Positions 16,174-25,553 are shown, numbered from the stretch's first letter. The stretch is 64,000 nt of DNA from Alteribacillus sp. YIM 98480 (GCF_009765375.1 NZ_VTOK01000008.1:1-64000), one strand, 5' to 3'. A program made the numbers and translations. The notes: generated by a model from the sequence alone, not told the origin.

Positions 16174-16410
16174 TTACTCTTCTAACTTTCTTCTCAAACG
16201 ATCATATTCTTCTTCAGATATTTCTCCTTTTGCCAAACGCTCCTTTAATATTTCTAACGAACGGCTGCTAGAAGACTGCGATGGATGATTAGTATTGGCT
16301 CCTCTCATCATCCAAACAACGACCGCAATGATAGCTAAAATAATGAGTATCCCAAAAAAACCAAAAAATCCACTGCCCATTCCAGTTCCGTTCATCATTC
16401 CATTCATCAT
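16174..16410 (-). CDS. Small membrane protein with a C-terminal SHOCT domain
   Basis: A 78-residue protein: a Met/Gly/Asn-rich N-terminus (MMNGMMNGTGMGSG), one membrane helix (GFFGILIILAIIAVVVWMM, about residues 14-35), a Ser-rich linker and a SHOCT helix pair (LEILKERLAKGEISEEEYDRL) at the C-terminus. The start is the first ATG of ATGATGAAT with GGAGG eight bases upstream. Such proteins are common next to copper exporters; their function is not established. It is the first gene before copB. Confidence 0.8.
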   Translation of the reverse strand: MMNGMMNGTGMGSGFFGFFGILIILAIIAVVVWMMRGANTNHPSQSSSSRSLEILKERLAKGEISEEEYDRLRRKLEE

Positions 16411-16728
16411 ATTTCTTTCCTCCCTATTCACATCCATGCTGGGAAATGACATGTCACACTTTTTCCTAACCTCCATTTTATAAAATGAAAAGTATAACAG
16501 ATATCGGGACTTCCCCTATTCACTAGACGGATCGACATCCTTTATTCTATAAATTAATTGTCAAGAAAGTATGGAGAAAAGATCTTAACTGTATGGACTA
16601 TAAAACGATTTCCCCTCATTTAAGAAGTTTTTATGGAGGAAATCGGAAAACACAACAATTAGAGTATTGAGGGATGTTTAAATAAAAGAGACCATGTAAA
16701 CAGTCTATCTTTGATCATAATAAATAAG
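16411..16728. other. Gap between the SHOCT and copZ genes
   Basis: About 320 AT-rich bases. The promoter of the SHOCT-copB-oxidase group should be here; a TGTTATACT extended -10-like element is seen on the minus strand near 16491-16499 but no good -35. Nothing coding was recognised. Confidence 0.4.
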
Positions 16729-16757
16729 GCTGGTCCCAACCAACGTAAGGAACCAGC
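16729..16757 (-). terminator. Terminator-like hairpin after copZ
   Basis: On the minus strand AGCTGGTTCC pairs with GGGACCAGCC around a TTACGTTGGTT loop, followed by a T-rich TTATTTATT rather than a pure T run. Confidence 0.55.
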
Positions 16758-16769
16758 TCATGTTATTCG

Positions 16770-16976
16770 TTACGCTACTACGTCATAGCCTTGTTCTTCT
16801 ACTGCTTCACGCATATTATCAAGAGTAACTTTTTCTTCGTTATAAGTGACATCTACTTTCCCAGCACTTAAGTTCACGTTAACTTCAGTAACACCGTCCA
16901 ATTCTTTTAATGCACCTTTTACAGATTGTTCACAATGACCGCAAGTCATCCCTTTTACATCTAATGTTTTTTGCAT
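16770..16976 (-). CDS. copZ: Copper chaperone CopZ
   Basis: A 68-residue HMA-domain protein with the metal motif GMTCGHC at residues 9-15 and the alternating beta-alpha fold (KTLDVKGM, SVKGALKELDG, VNVNLSAGKVDVTY, REAVEEQGYDV) of cytosolic Cu(I) chaperones. It would deliver copper to an exporter. The start has GAAAGGGGAAA upstream. Its usual partner, copA, is reduced to a fragment immediately upstream, so copZ may now rely on that lost gene's promoter remnant or serve CopB or a distant CopA. Confidence 0.95.
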   Translation of the reverse strand: MQKTLDVKGMTCGHCEQSVKGALKELDGVTEVNVNLSAGKVDVTYNEEKVTLDNMREAVEEQGYDVVA

Positions 16977-17004
16977 GATATAATTTCCCCTTTCTTTATT
17001 TCAT

Positions 17005-17082
17005 TTATACTTTGACACGTTTCAAACGAAGAGAGTTTGTCACTAAACTAACAGAGCTAAAGGCCATTGCAGCCCCTGCAAT
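17005..17082 (-). pseudogene. copA: Remnant of copA (3' end only)
   Basis: The 78 bases before copZ translate on the minus strand as IAGAAMAFSSVSLVTNSLRL followed by KRVKV and a stop, the typical C-terminus of a CopA-type copper ATPase (last membrane helix and tail). Upstream of the first Ile the similarity ends abruptly, and the acyltransferase region begins. Only the last 25 codons of copA therefore remain in the usual copA-copZ order. Confidence 0.8.
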
Positions 17083-17120
17083 CCTTTTAAATTTGTTTTA
17101 TACATTTATTCACCATATAC

Positions 17121-18209
17121 TTAAATCTTTTGTTTATACATATTTTGCCATTTACTATTATTTTTAATCTGGTAAGGAACAGGAAGTGTTTTGCCAATAA
17201 AATATGAGCTCCAATTAAACGACGAAACGAACCAAGAAGCAACAACCGAGCTACCGACAGCAAAAGCAAAAGCAGCAATAAAATACATTAATGGTGACAT
17301 GCCTTCTATAACAGGGAGATAATAGAGAAAGACTTTGTGAAGCAAATAAATATTAAACGAATATTTGCTAATAAAACTCACCCATTTTGGCACGCTTTGT
17401 AATCGAGACGTTAGCAGAATGATTAGAAAAATTATACTGACAGTATAAAAAATGTTGTCCACTCTCTTTGAAGATACTACGTCTAAAACTTCTGCCCTTG
17501 TGAGAATGAAGACAGTTAACAAACTAATCATTGGCAGTAACAAAACTAACCATTTGTAAGCCAATAATTTTTTCTTAAGACTATGATAATTGACACCGCA
17601 ATAATAACCCAGCGTAAAGTAAAAAACCCATCCAAAAAAAACAAGCCAGTAACCACGCTCCCATATATAATCTGCTATTAGATTACCTGGAGCTTCTGTA
17701 AAATTAAACACCGAAAGATAGGCAATATTTATAAGAAGTGAAAAAATAAGTACTGTTTTAGGTTCCCATTTCTTTAGGTGCCGATGAAAGAAATAATGAA
17801 GAATATAAAATTGAAAAATAACTAAAATAAAATAACCAGTGTAGTTTCCAGCAAATACATTAAGGAAAATACCTGTTCCAATCTCACTCCACGTGTCATT
17901 CATTATGAAAGCAAAAATAATTCCCACAAAAATAAACGGAAATAATAAGTATTTAATACGTTTCCTAAAAAAACCCTGTGGCAAATTTTCTGGATATACA
18001 TGGGCAAGCAGCATTTCAGAAATAAACACAAAGGCCGGTGTACCAAAAAAGACTGCAAAACGTACCGAAATTAACAGATGATTATCTGTTTGGGAAATGA
18101 CACTTCCGTAATTATTAAGCGTTGTATTTACTGAATGGATGACAACTACGGCCAGACAGGCTAATGCTCTGATCCAAAATATTTCATTAATCACTCTCTC
18201 CTTTTTCAA
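17121..18209 (-). CDS. Acyltransferase family 3 membrane protein
   Basis: A 362-residue polytopic protein with about ten membrane helices and the family-3 acyltransferase signature: an N-terminal RALACLAVVVIH motif with the conserved His near residue 23, then FVFISEMLL and later helices ending FNIYLLHKVFLYY. Members transfer acetyl or other acyl groups to extracytoplasmic sugars. The start is a TTG (LKKERVINE) with GGAG eight bases upstream; a further in-frame TTG lies 19 codons upstream without a ribosome site. The composition is more AT-rich than the copper genes, and the gene ends almost at the copA break point, which suggests later insertion. Confidence 0.75.
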   Translation of the reverse strand: MKKERVINEIFWIRALACLAVVVIHSVNTTLNNYGSVISQTDNHLLISVRFAVFFGTPAFVFISEMLLAHVYPENLPQGFFRKRIKYLLFPFIFVGIIFAFIMNDTWSEIGTGIFLNVFAGNYTGYFILVIFQFYILHYFFHRHLKKWEPKTVLIFSLLINIAYLSVFNFTEAPGNLIADYIWERGYWLVFFGWVFYFTLGYYCGVNYHSLKKKLLAYKWLVLLLPMISLLTVFILTRAEVLDVVSSKRVDNIFYTVSIIFLIILLTSRLQSVPKWVSFISKYSFNIYLLHKVFLYYLPVIEGMSPLMYFIAAFAFAVGSSVVASWFVSSFNWSSYFIGKTLPVPYQIKNNSKWQNMYKQKI

Positions 18210-18463
18210 CAATAACACTCCCTTGGTACCACGAACTTTTGGCAGTCGTTGTTTAGTTGTTGTCAACTAAAACTAAAAAGCATCTTGATGAAATTTTTGA
18301 TACCTTCTCTGTAATATTATTTGCTTGAAAGTTTTGCCAAGTCTCTCCTCTTTCAAACTCTGTTTTCAGCACTATCCAGTAGTACTACACCTTATCAATT
18401 AAATGTGAAGATTTTATAGAGATTGTAAATATCAAGGTTCTACTGATAGAGGTTAAGCAAGCA

Positions 18464-18747
18464 CTATGTGATTTTTAATGTTCTTAACCCCTGATCATCA
18501 ATAACTGTAATATACGTTGTATTTGGGGCACTGTAAGGCTCCTCTTCCCCTATTGCTACAAGGCTGTCGTCATCAATTTCTTCTGATAACTCCCTGAGTT
18601 CACAACAATGGTTTCAAAATTTTTTCCTTTTGCACAATACGTTACTTTAAAATATGGCCATCGTTTGTAGAGAATCGTACCTTTCTTTTAACGGGTTAGA
18701 CCAAAGTAAAGATACATTTCCTTTTACATCTTTTAAACGACATTTAG
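18464..18747 (-). pseudogene. Frameshifted remnant of an unknown gene
   Basis: Three protein-like segments follow one another on the minus strand in different frames: one containing KCRLKDVKGNVSLLW, one containing LYKRWPYFKVTYCAKGKNF, and a C-terminal one containing EEIDDDSLVAIGEEEPYSA then TYITVIDDQGLRTLKIT before a TAG. No segment has a start or ribosome site. This looks like a gene broken by at least two indels; I cannot name the family. Confidence 0.4.
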
Positions 18748-18862
18748 AAAAAAATAACACAACAAATAAAGAGGGATTGCTCCCCCTTTATCGTTCTTCC
18801 CTTTTATAATGGTAAAAAGCAGAATTGTCTGGTCCAATTAAAGGTATACAGCAGCTCAATTT

Positions 18863-18954
18863 CCTATCATTCTCCCTGCTTATTTCAACCTTTCGCAACC
18901 TGACCATCGCGACTTGGTGTTACATATCCACTTGGATGCAGATGCGCTATATTG
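18863..18954 (+). pseudogene. Possible aldose 1-epimerase fragment
   Basis: The plus strand reads PIILPAYFNLSQPDHRDLVL and then HIHLDADALY before a stop. The order YFNLS...DH...L.I.AD.Y recalls the active-site region of GalM-type mutarotases. It is only about 30 codons with no start. A palindrome with seven T (19071-19096) lies further downstream. This is weak evidence. Confidence 0.25.
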
Positions 18955-19070
18955 ATCGAGTCTCAAACAATGCGTTTTATTGTGGAATAAAAAGGGGGAA
19001 TGAGGTGTGGAAGGAATAGCATTCTAGTTACTTGGAATTTTAAACCGGTTATAATTCATGTAACGAAACG

Positions 19071-19096
19071 ACACCACTAGTTGGTGTTTTTTTGTT
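19071..19096. terminator. Terminator-like palindrome after the SRPBCC gene
   Basis: ACACCACTAGTTGGTGT is a near-perfect palindrome followed by seven T on the plus strand. It can stop plus-strand transcripts and, less well, the minus-strand SRPBCC gene that ends 12 bp away. Confidence 0.5.
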
Positions 19097-19107
19097 AAAG
19101 CAATATA

Positions 19108-19602
19108 TTAACTGTGTAACTTTGACAGATAATCGGCTAATTGTTCGAAGGTTCCTTCAAACCCCTTTTGTACCATCTCTTGTGATTCCTCGAAGGTCTT
19201 GATTTCTTCCTCAGTAGGGGAGACCGGAACACCAATCATTGTAAGTGTGGTTTTGCCATCATCCTCAATAAACGTCAAAACATTCTGAATTTCTAATGGC
19301 CAGTTAGCGTTAAAGGGAGCCCGTACGATATTTCCTTCCTCGTCAGAAAATGAATTGGTATAAACAAGTTTCTCTGGAGGTTCAATTTCATTATAAACAA
19401 ATTTCCCCCACATAACGAGGCCATCTTGAGACTTCTGGCTGTAATGAAAGACACCATCCGGGCGGAGTTCTAGTTTAGTAACATCAATTGTCCATCCCTT
19501 TGGACCCCACCAGTTTAAAAGATGTTCCTTTTCGGTAAAAGCTTTAAACACAAGATTACGTGGAGCATCGAAAGTTCGAATGATTTCAATTTTAGCAGAC
19601 AT
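19108..19602 (-). CDS. SRPBCC (AHSA1-like) domain protein
   Basis: A 164-residue START-like protein: N-terminal IIRTFDAPRNLVFKAFTEKEHLLNWWGPKGW, split by the conserved Trp pair, and the C-terminal helix FEGTFEQLADYLSKL match the Aha1/CalC-type SRPBCC fold, which binds small hydrophobic ligands. These genes usually sit behind an ArsR regulator, and here a broken ArsR gene lies directly upstream. The start is MSAKIE, with GGGAGG seven bases upstream. The ligand is unknown. Confidence 0.85.
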   Translation of the reverse strand: MSAKIEIIRTFDAPRNLVFKAFTEKEHLLNWWGPKGWTIDVTKLELRPDGVFHYSQKSQDGLVMWGKFVYNEIEPPEKLVYTNSFSDEEGNIVRAPFNANWPLEIQNVLTFIEDDGKTTLTMIGVPVSPTEEEIKTFEESQEMVQKGFEGTFEQLADYLSKLHS

Positions 19603-19670
19603 TGTTCTTCCTCCCAAAATTTTATTCACAGGACCGAAACGAACAATAAAACCGTTCTATTAACTGTCAC

Positions 19671-19956
19671 TTATGTTTCATTTCTCTTTTTCTTTTGCAA
19701 CTCCTGCAATTAACGATCTAAACTATCGAATTTTTCTTCCCCCAGTTCACGGTATTGGTCCAACCTAGAATTTAATTCTTTGAAAGGCTCTTGTATATGC
19801 GGCGATTGGGGGCACCATAAAATTCCACTATTCCTGCTGCATATAATATAGTACGCGCAGATGTTTTGATGCTTGTGGCTGTCGTATGTGAAGCTGAGCC
19901 ACAATTTTCCCTAAGGTAAGAGGACTGGCACGAAGTAATTTAACTATGCGTAATCT
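19671..19956 (-). pseudogene. Broken ArsR-family transcriptional regulator
   Basis: In one minus-strand frame RLRIVKLLRASPLTLGKIVA and QLHIRQPQASKHLRVL give an ArsR winged helix; a frameshift then leads to AGIVEFYGAPNRRIYK, another to PFKELNSRLDQYRELGEEKF, and a stop codon interrupts DSLDR*LQELQKKKR. The N-terminal start is also lost. The arrangement (regulator directly upstream of an SRPBCC gene) is the standard ArsR-SRPBCC pair, so the regulator has been inactivated while the partner stays intact. Confidence 0.75.
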
Positions 19957-20083
19957 ACTCCCTCACTTCATCTATGAAGCTACAGGATAGTTACTTATTT
20001 TCATCCAAATATATCTTTATTTCATTTAAAGATAAATGTATAAAAAATTTTAAGAATATTACTCCAAAGAATGTAAAACATAA

Positions 20084-20114
20084 AAGGTGGCGAAGTAATC
20101 TCCCCCACCTTTCA
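20084..20114 (-). terminator. Terminator after wrbA
   Basis: On the minus strand AAAGGTGG and CCACCTTTT form an 8-bp stem around a GGGAGATTACTTCG loop, ending in TTTTATG, ten bases past the stop. Confidence 0.7.
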
Positions 20115-20123
20115 GATAATCAT

Positions 20124-20735
20124 TTATTGCTGTCCTTGTTTTACCCATGAAGCGATCGTCACCGTACGTTTCGCTTGGTGTTTCACAGCTTCTTGTACAT
20201 CTTCCTGCATGTTTCCTTCCTGATCGACAGTTACACTGACGCCATATGGGTTTCCGCCTGAAGTAAATTGAACGGCATCTGTGTAACCAGGTGCAGCAAT
20301 AATCGCACCCCAGTGCATCATTGATGTGTAAAGAGCCTTTACTGTTGCCTCTTGACCACCATGCGGATTGTTTGCTGAAGACATTCCGCTAACTACTTTG
20401 TTGACCAGTTTGCCATTAAACCAAAGACCTCCGGTTGTATCAAGGAACTGTTTCATCTGCCCCGGCAGATTACCGAAACGAGTTGGCATGCTGAAAATAA
20501 TAGCATCTGCCCATTCAAGATCATCATTCGTTACCTCTGGCACATCTTTCGTTGCATCCAAGTGAGCTTTCCAGGCTGGATTGGACTCCACTGCTGCTTG
20601 CGGTGCAAGTTCAGGCACTTTTAATACTTTGACTTCCGCACCTGCTGCTTCTGCTCCTTCTTTTGCCCACTGTGCCATTTGATAGTTTGTTCCTGTTGAA
20701 CTGTAATATATTACTGCTAATTTTACGTTTTCCAT
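20124..20735 (-). CDS. wrbA: WrbA-type NAD(P)H:quinone oxidoreductase
   Basis: A 203-residue flavodoxin-like protein. The FMN phosphate loop YYSSTGTNYQMA is near residue 8, followed by PTRFGNLPGQMKQFLDTTGG and the Trp/Gly region typical of WrbA, and by SANNPHGGQEAT. WrbA enzymes reduce quinones by two electrons. The start is placed at MENVKLAV, behind GGGAG, giving the usual family length of about 200; a longer frame (MGIFDFFKKDKK...) has no clear ribosome site, although its sequence looks protein-like. The gene stands alone. Confidence 0.85.
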   Translation of the reverse strand: MENVKLAVIYYSSTGTNYQMAQWAKEGAEAAGAEVKVLKVPELAPQAAVESNPAWKAHLDATKDVPEVTNDDLEWADAIIFSMPTRFGNLPGQMKQFLDTTGGLWFNGKLVNKVVSGMSSANNPHGGQEATVKALYTSMMHWGAIIAAPGYTDAVQFTSGGNPYGVSVTVDQEGNMQEDVQEAVKHQAKRTVTIASWVKQGQQ

Positions 20736-21244
20736 CGGTGAATCGCTCCCTTTTTTATCTTTTTTAAAGAAATCAAATATACCCATTGGATGCACCACCA
20801 CTTCATTTTTCCTACTAATGCCTTCGACAATATGCCCACTTAAAGCAAATGCGCAGTCCTTATTCTTACCGGAATGGGCCAGTAATAAAACTTTTCAAAA
20901 TAAGGTACCTTTTGCTAATTGAAAATATCCATTCTTTTATTTCCAAACGGACATGTATTTTTTTAATATTTGTTATCTTCCCCGGATTCAATCACCTTTT
21001 ATTCTCATTTAAAAAGTGAATTTCCCGATAATAATTTCTTCATCTATTTGTTACCATTAGAAACTAACATGGCGGCTAAGAGCGTGCCGCCACCATCTAT
21101 CATGAAAAAGCAACTTTAACTCTAAAACTGATATTTAACTAATTTGACTGTGCTCTAGAATGTTTGCCTTAATACAAAATTACCGCAAGTCTTTATGACG
21201 AAAGTCGTCGTTTTACTTATACGTTGATCCTTTAACAAAGATAA
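20736..21244. other. Gap between wrbA and ssrA
   Basis: About 500 AT-rich bases. A 7-bp inverted repeat (TGGCGGC...GCCGCCA, about 21071-21097) without a T run is the only structure I noticed. No coding remnant was recognised, and no second copy of the ssrA 3' end, so there is no sign of insertion at the tmRNA gene. Confidence 0.4.
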
Positions 21245-21281
21245 AAACTGCCAGCCTTCAATTGAAAGCTGACAGTTTATA
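21243..21281 (-). terminator. Terminator of ssrA
   Basis: On the minus strand AAACTGTCAGCTTTC pairs with GAAGGCTGGCAGTTT across a short AATT loop and ends in TTTTTA, 50 bp past the tmRNA 3' end. Confidence 0.8.
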
Positions 21282-21329
21282 CATATCTTATTATCAAAGT
21301 GAGAAATAATTAAAAATCCCAATTATGTA

Positions 21330-21693
21330 TGGTGGAGACGGTGGGAATCGAACCCACGTCCAGAGACATCGCCACTTAAGCTTCTACGAGCGTAGTCACT
21401 ATATTATGATTCGCCGTTGCATTGGCCTAGTGACGGGCCGCTGCAAGGCTAGTCTGATTGGTCTCTTCTGCCGGCCTCAGACGGCGGCCGGACAGCGTAG
21501 CCCACTGATTAGTGAGACCCCGGTCACTCCACATGGGCGATGGAGAGCGGGATCCGCAGGTAACTACTTACGCAGCTACTGCGAGGTTTTCGTTAGATTT
21601 GCCAGTTATTATTGGCGCAGGCCTTTTACGAGACTGCCTAGCTCGACTCGCTACTTAAGCTCGACCTATCCCTGTCGAAGCCGTGTCGTCCCC
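21330..21693 (-). ncRNA. ssrA: Transfer-messenger RNA (tmRNA)
   Basis: The 364-nt minus-strand RNA starts GGGGACGACACGGCTTCGAC and ends with the tRNA-like T-arm GTGGGTTCGATTCCCAC and CCGTCTCCACCA, so CCA is encoded. The tag frame GGC AAA TCT AAC GAA AAC ... GCG TAA encodes GKSNENLAVAA after the charged Ala. tmRNA with SmpB rescues stalled ribosomes and marks the nascent peptide for degradation. smpB and rnr, whose products act in the same pathway, lie just upstream. A plus-strand frame over this region is an artefact. Confidence 0.97.
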
Positions 21694-21739
21694 ATTTGGA
21701 ATAGGAAGAGAAATATTCTTTTTTCCCTTTGGACATTTT

Positions 21740-21767
21740 ATTATAACACATTCTCTTCCCAATGCAA
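21740..21767 (-). promoter_or_regulatory. Promoter of ssrA
   Basis: TTGCAT (21767-21762) and a perfect TATAAT (21745-21740) are 16 bp apart on the minus strand. Transcription would begin about 40 nt before the mature tmRNA 5' end, leaving a leader to be removed by RNase P. Confidence 0.75.
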
Positions 21768-21774
21768 ACATTTT

Positions 21775-22248
21775 TTATTCGCCTTTCATTTCACGCCGGA
21801 TTGCGCGCTCCATATCGCGTTTTGCATCTTTTTGTTTCAGTGCTTCACGCTTATCATATTTCTTCTTACCTTTAGCAAGTCCGATCAGCACTTTCGCTAC
21901 ACCGTTTTTAATGTACACTTTGAGCGGAACAATCGAGTAGCCGGCTTGCTGGCTTTTTCCGATCAATTTATTGATTTCTCGGCGGTGAAGCAGTAGTTTT
22001 CGTGTCCGCAAAGGATCATGGTTAAACTGATTGCCTTGCTCATAGTGGCTGATATGAGCATTATGCAAAAACAGTTCCCCGTGTTCTATTCTCGCAAAAC
22101 TATCTTTTATATTAACTCGTCCGGCACGAATTGCCTTAATTTCGGTCCCTTTTAGTACGATTCCCGCTTCATACGTTTCTTCGATAAAATAATCGTGGCG
22201 GGCTTTTTTGTTTTGTGCTAGAACTCTTCCTTCCGTTTTTACTGCCAT
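21775..22248 (-). CDS. smpB: SsrA-binding protein SmpB
   Basis: A 157-residue RNA-binding protein (B. subtilis length 156). It shows the family core [39 protein letters not shown] and the basic C-terminal helix [20 protein letters not shown]. It binds tmRNA and is needed for trans-translation. AAGGTG lies eight bases before the ATG. Downstream of rnr and upstream of ssrA, as in Bacillus. Confidence 0.96.
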   Translation of the reverse strand: MAVKTEGRVLAQNKKARHDYFIEETYEAGIVLKGTEIKAIRAGRVNIKDSFARIEHGELFLHNAHISHYEQGNQFNHDPLRTRKLLLHRREINKLIGKSQQAGYSIVPLKVYIKNGVAKVLIGLAKGKKKYDKREALKQKDAKRDMERAIRREMKGE

Positions 22249-22424
22249 CTCCCGAACACCTTTCTTCCTATGACAGAGAATTCTCTCTGTGCTCTGTGAA
22301 AAGTCGCTATCATCCTTTTATAGTAGCAAAAAAAGGGAAACAGCGTCAATACACAGCGACCGTCTCGAGGAGAGAACCGCTTGCTTCCATGTGATTCATA
22401 GCAGCAGCCGCTCTCCTCCTATTA

Positions 22425-24749
22425 CTATCTTTTCTTGCTTTTTTTCTTAGGGACATTTTCATAAAAAGGCTTATTCCTGCGATTTTTATTTTTTCCTTTT
22501 TGCCGGCCTTTTTTCGCTTTTGATCCATTTTCACTTTGTTTACTTCCTTTTTTACCATTGGAGCGTTTTCCGCCTTCGATTACTTTAGGACGGTCTTTTC
22601 TAGTACGTTTTTTAGAGCCTTTCATGCCGACAATTTCAAAGTCGATATCATGCTCTTCTACGTTCACGTTGATTACACGGACCTCTACTTCATCCCCGAT
22701 TCTGAAAATATTCGCAGTGCGCTCCCCGATTAACGCATACTGTTTTTCATCGAAATGGTAATAGTCATCCGTGAGATAACTAATGTGCACCATGCCTTCG
22801 ATCGTATTTTCGAGTTCTACGAATAAACCAAAATTGGCAGCTCCGCTTATAAACCCGGTGAATTCTTCTCCAACCTTGTCTTCCATATACTGTGCTTTCT
22901 TTAAATCATCTACTTCACGTTCTGCATCTACCGCGCGGCGCTCCATTTCTGAGGAGTGCCGGGTAATGTCAGGAAGCTTTTCCTTCCATTCAGACTGTGT
23001 TTTTCCATCCATGTTTTTCTTCACTAAATACTCTCGAATCAATCGATGGACGATTAAATCGGGATAGCGCCGAATGGGAGACGTGAAATGAGTATAAAAC
23101 TCAGAAGCAAGTCCAAAATGGCCGACGTTTTCTGGATCGTATTTTGCCTGCTGCATGGAGCGAAGCAATACCGTATTAATAACTGCTTCTTCTGACTCGC
23201 CTTTTACTTCATCGAGCACTTTTTGCAGAGCGCTTGGATGAACGGTATTGGCGCTTCCTTTCACCACATAGCCGAAGTTCGTAACAAATTCTAAAAACCG
23301 TTCCAGCTTTTCAGAATCCGGATCTTCGTGAATCCGGTATACAAATGGCACTTTCATCCAGTGAAAATGCTCAGCAACTGTTTCGTTTGCTGCAAGCATA
23401 AATTCCTCAATAAGGCGTTCTGCTACCGAACGATCAAGCAGCACAACGTCGATTGGATTACCTTCTTCATCCACTTTCACGCTTGCTTCTTTAAAGTCAA
23501 AATCAATCGCTCCGCGGCTGAAACGTTTCTTTCTTAAAATAGCCGCCAGCTCTTCCATCAGCTCAAAAAACGGAACGAGCTCTTTGTATTTTTCGCGTGT
23601 TTCTTCATCTTTTTCTTCTAAAATCAATCGTACATCCGTATACGTCATTCGTTCATTCGTTCGAATGACGCTTTGGAATATATCGTGGTTCACGACTTCC
23701 CCTTTTTCGTTAATTTCCATTTCACAAGAAAGGGTCAAACGATCGACCTTTGGATTCAAGCTGCAAATCCCATTCGAAAGACGATGAGGAATCATGGGAA
23801 TAACTCTATCGACTAAATATACACTGGTGCCTCGTTCAAACGCTTCTTCATCAATCGGTGAACCCTCTTCCACATAATAGCTGACATCGGCGATATGAAC
23901 ACCGAGAAGATAATTGCCATTATCGAGCTTTTTCACTTGAACTGCGTCATCGAGGTCCTTCGCATCGGCTCCATCAATCGTCACAATCGTTTCTTCACGC
24001 AAGTCTCTGCGGTTAGCGATTTCTTCAGGATTGATCTGATCTGGCACACTGTGCGCATGATTGATAGCTTCTTCAGGAAAATCGCCTGGAAGCCCGTGTT
24101 TATGAATGATGGATAAAATATCAACACCAGGGTCATTTTTGTGCCCGAGGATATTGACCACTTTTCCTTCTGCACTAAAACGCCCTTCTGGATATTTGGT
24201 GATTTCAACGACCACTTTATGACCGTCGACTGCACCATTTTCTGCATCCTGCGGTATGAAAATGTCATTGGTAATATGTTTATCATCGACTTCAACAAAA
24301 CCGTAAGAACGGTTATCCACATAGGTACCAACAATTTTTGAAGTGCCCCGCTCTAAGATGCGGACGATGGCTCCTTCTGGTTTGGATCCTGATGATTTTC
24401 GGTGAACGCGGACAAGTACTGTATCTCGATTCATTGCTCCATTTAAATCACCAGCTGGTACAAATACATCGTCTTCGTCTTTATTTTCGGGCAGGATAAA
24501 AGCAAAACCGCGTTGATGGCTTTGCACCTTCCCTTTTAATAAATTCATTTTTTCCGGTATTCCGTAACGGTTGCTGCGGGTTCGGACAATGTCTCCTTCT
24601 TCCTCCAACTCATTAAGGACCTTCATTAATGCTTTTGTTTCTTCTGAACCATTCATGTCCATTTCTTCTTGTATCTCACTAACAGACATAGGTTTTACTG
24701 CTTCTTCTTTCATGTACTGCAATAATTGCTGCCTTTTTTCTTCGTCCAA
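22425..24749 (-). CDS. rnr: Ribonuclease R
   Basis: A 774-residue 3'-5' exoribonuclease of the RNB family: an N-terminal winged-helix domain (to about residue 75), two cold-shock domains (to about 240), the RNB catalytic domain with [16 protein letters not shown] carrying the metal-binding aspartates, an S1 domain (about 630-710) and a long Lys/Arg-rich tail. RNase R degrades structured RNA and works with tmRNA-SmpB on non-stop messages. The start is set at TTG (then DEEKRQQ), since AAAGGAG directly abuts the ATG three codons upstream but is nine bases from the TTG; the choice is not certain. Confidence 0.94.
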   Translation of the reverse strand: MDEEKRQQLLQYMKEEAVKPMSVSEIQEEMDMNGSEETKALMKVLNELEEEGDIVRTRSNRYGIPEKMNLLKGKVQSHQRGFAFILPENKDEDDVFVPAGDLNGAMNRDTVLVRVHRKSSGSKPEGAIVRILERGTSKIVGTYVDNRSYGFVEVDDKHITNDIFIPQDAENGAVDGHKVVVEITKYPEGRFSAEGKVVNILGHKNDPGVDILSIIHKHGLPGDFPEEAINHAHSVPDQINPEEIANRRDLREETIVTIDGADAKDLDDAVQVKKLDNGNYLLGVHIADVSYYVEEGSPIDEEAFERGTSVYLVDRVIPMIPHRLSNGICSLNPKVDRLTLSCEMEINEKGEVVNHDIFQSVIRTNERMTYTDVRLILEEKDEETREKYKELVPFFELMEELAAILRKKRFSRGAIDFDFKEASVKVDEEGNPIDVVLLDRSVAERLIEEFMLAANETVAEHFHWMKVPFVYRIHEDPDSEKLERFLEFVTNFGYVVKGSANTVHPSALQKVLDEVKGESEEAVINTVLLRSMQQAKYDPENVGHFGLASEFYTHFTSPIRRYPDLIVHRLIREYLVKKNMDGKTQSEWKEKLPDITRHSSEMERRAVDAEREVDDLKKAQYMEDKVGEEFTGFISGAANFGLFVELENTIEGMVHISYLTDDYYHFDEKQYALIGERTANIFRIGDEVEVRVINVNVEEHDIDFEIVGMKGSKKRTRKDRPKVIEGGKRSNGKKGSKQSENGSKAKKGRQKGKNKNRRNKPFYENVPKKKSKKR

Positions 24750-24797
24750 CTTTTTCATCTCCTTTCACTGCTATTCGTCATAGCACTATACTGAATC

Positions 24798-25553
24798 TTA
24801 CTTATCTGTTTCCCAATCAAGCTGTTCTAAAAACTGGTAGATATCTTCTTGAAGCTGTTCTCTTTCTTTATCCATCGTAATAACATGACCCGATTCTTCA
24901 TACCATTTTAATTCTTTCTTATCAGAAGAAATTTCCTCATGAATGATTTCCGCACTTTTTAGCGGAACCATGTCATCCTGCTCTGCTTGGACAACAAACG
25001 CAGGAGCATAAATCATGTCAAGCGAGTCACGCACCTCTCCGATCAATTCATTAACAGACGTGAGTGGATCAAGAGGGAGCTGTTTAAATGCTTCCATCTC
25101 TTTATCGATTTGTTCATCATCTTTTTTTTCAAGCTGCTTATACTCTTTTGCGTATTGTAAGACTCCCTTATACAAACGTTCTTTGTTGTCTGAAGTGATC
25201 ATAGGGGCGCACATAGGAACAATTCCCTTTACTTGATAAGTGTAAGCGACTTTTAACGTCATTAAACCACCTAAAGACAATCCTGCAACGGCGATTTCTT
25301 CATAACCGTCATTTTTCAGCTTTTGCCAGGCTCTTTCGACATCCTGCCACCAATCAAAATGCTCCGTTTCCATCAATTCTTCCGGAGGAACGCCATGACC
25401 TTGATAAATAGGAGCGTGACACGTATATCCTCTTTGTTGTAAATAACGCCCTAACATGCGTACATCTGCGGATGAGCCGGTAAATGCATGCAATAACAAT
25501 ACAGCACGTTTTCCACCTTCAAATGTAAATGGTTTTGGCGGTACAATTTTCAT
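24798..25553 (-). CDS. est: Carboxylesterase, Est30 type
   Basis: A 251-residue alpha/beta hydrolase. The catalytic triad is visible as Ser93 in GLSLGG, Asp193 in AEQDDMVP and His223 in SGHVI, in practically the same positions as in Geobacillus Est30. It has the oxyanion loop LLHAFTGSS near residue 23. It hydrolyses short-chain esters; the natural substrate is unknown. It lies 40 bp upstream of rnr in the conserved secG-est-rnr-smpB cluster. Confidence 0.92.
   Translation of the reverse strand: MKIVPPKPFTFEGGKRAVLLLHAFTGSSADVRMLGRYLQQRGYTCHAPIYQGHGVPPEELMETEHFDWWQDVERAWQKLKNDGYEEIAVAGLSLGGLMTLKVAYTYQVKGIVPMCAPMITSDNKERLYKGVLQYAKEYKQLEKKDDEQIDKEMEAFKQLPLDPLTSVNELIGEVRDSLDMIYAPAFVVQAEQDDMVPLKSAEIIHEEISSDKKELKWYEESGHVITMDKEREQLQEDIYQFLEQLDWETDK

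Noticed and set aside
21330-21694. Genomic island inserted at the 3' end of ssrA
   Set aside because: The ssrA 3' end is followed by its own terminator, no second copy of the 3' end is seen and there is no integrase nearby.
21325-21996. Open frame of 223 codons on the plus strand
   Set aside because: It lies antisense to the tmRNA and smpB; no ribosome site and no protein-like features.
22346-22558. Small minus-strand frame at the end of rnr
   Set aside because: It is an out-of-frame reading of the Lys/Arg-rich RNase R tail.
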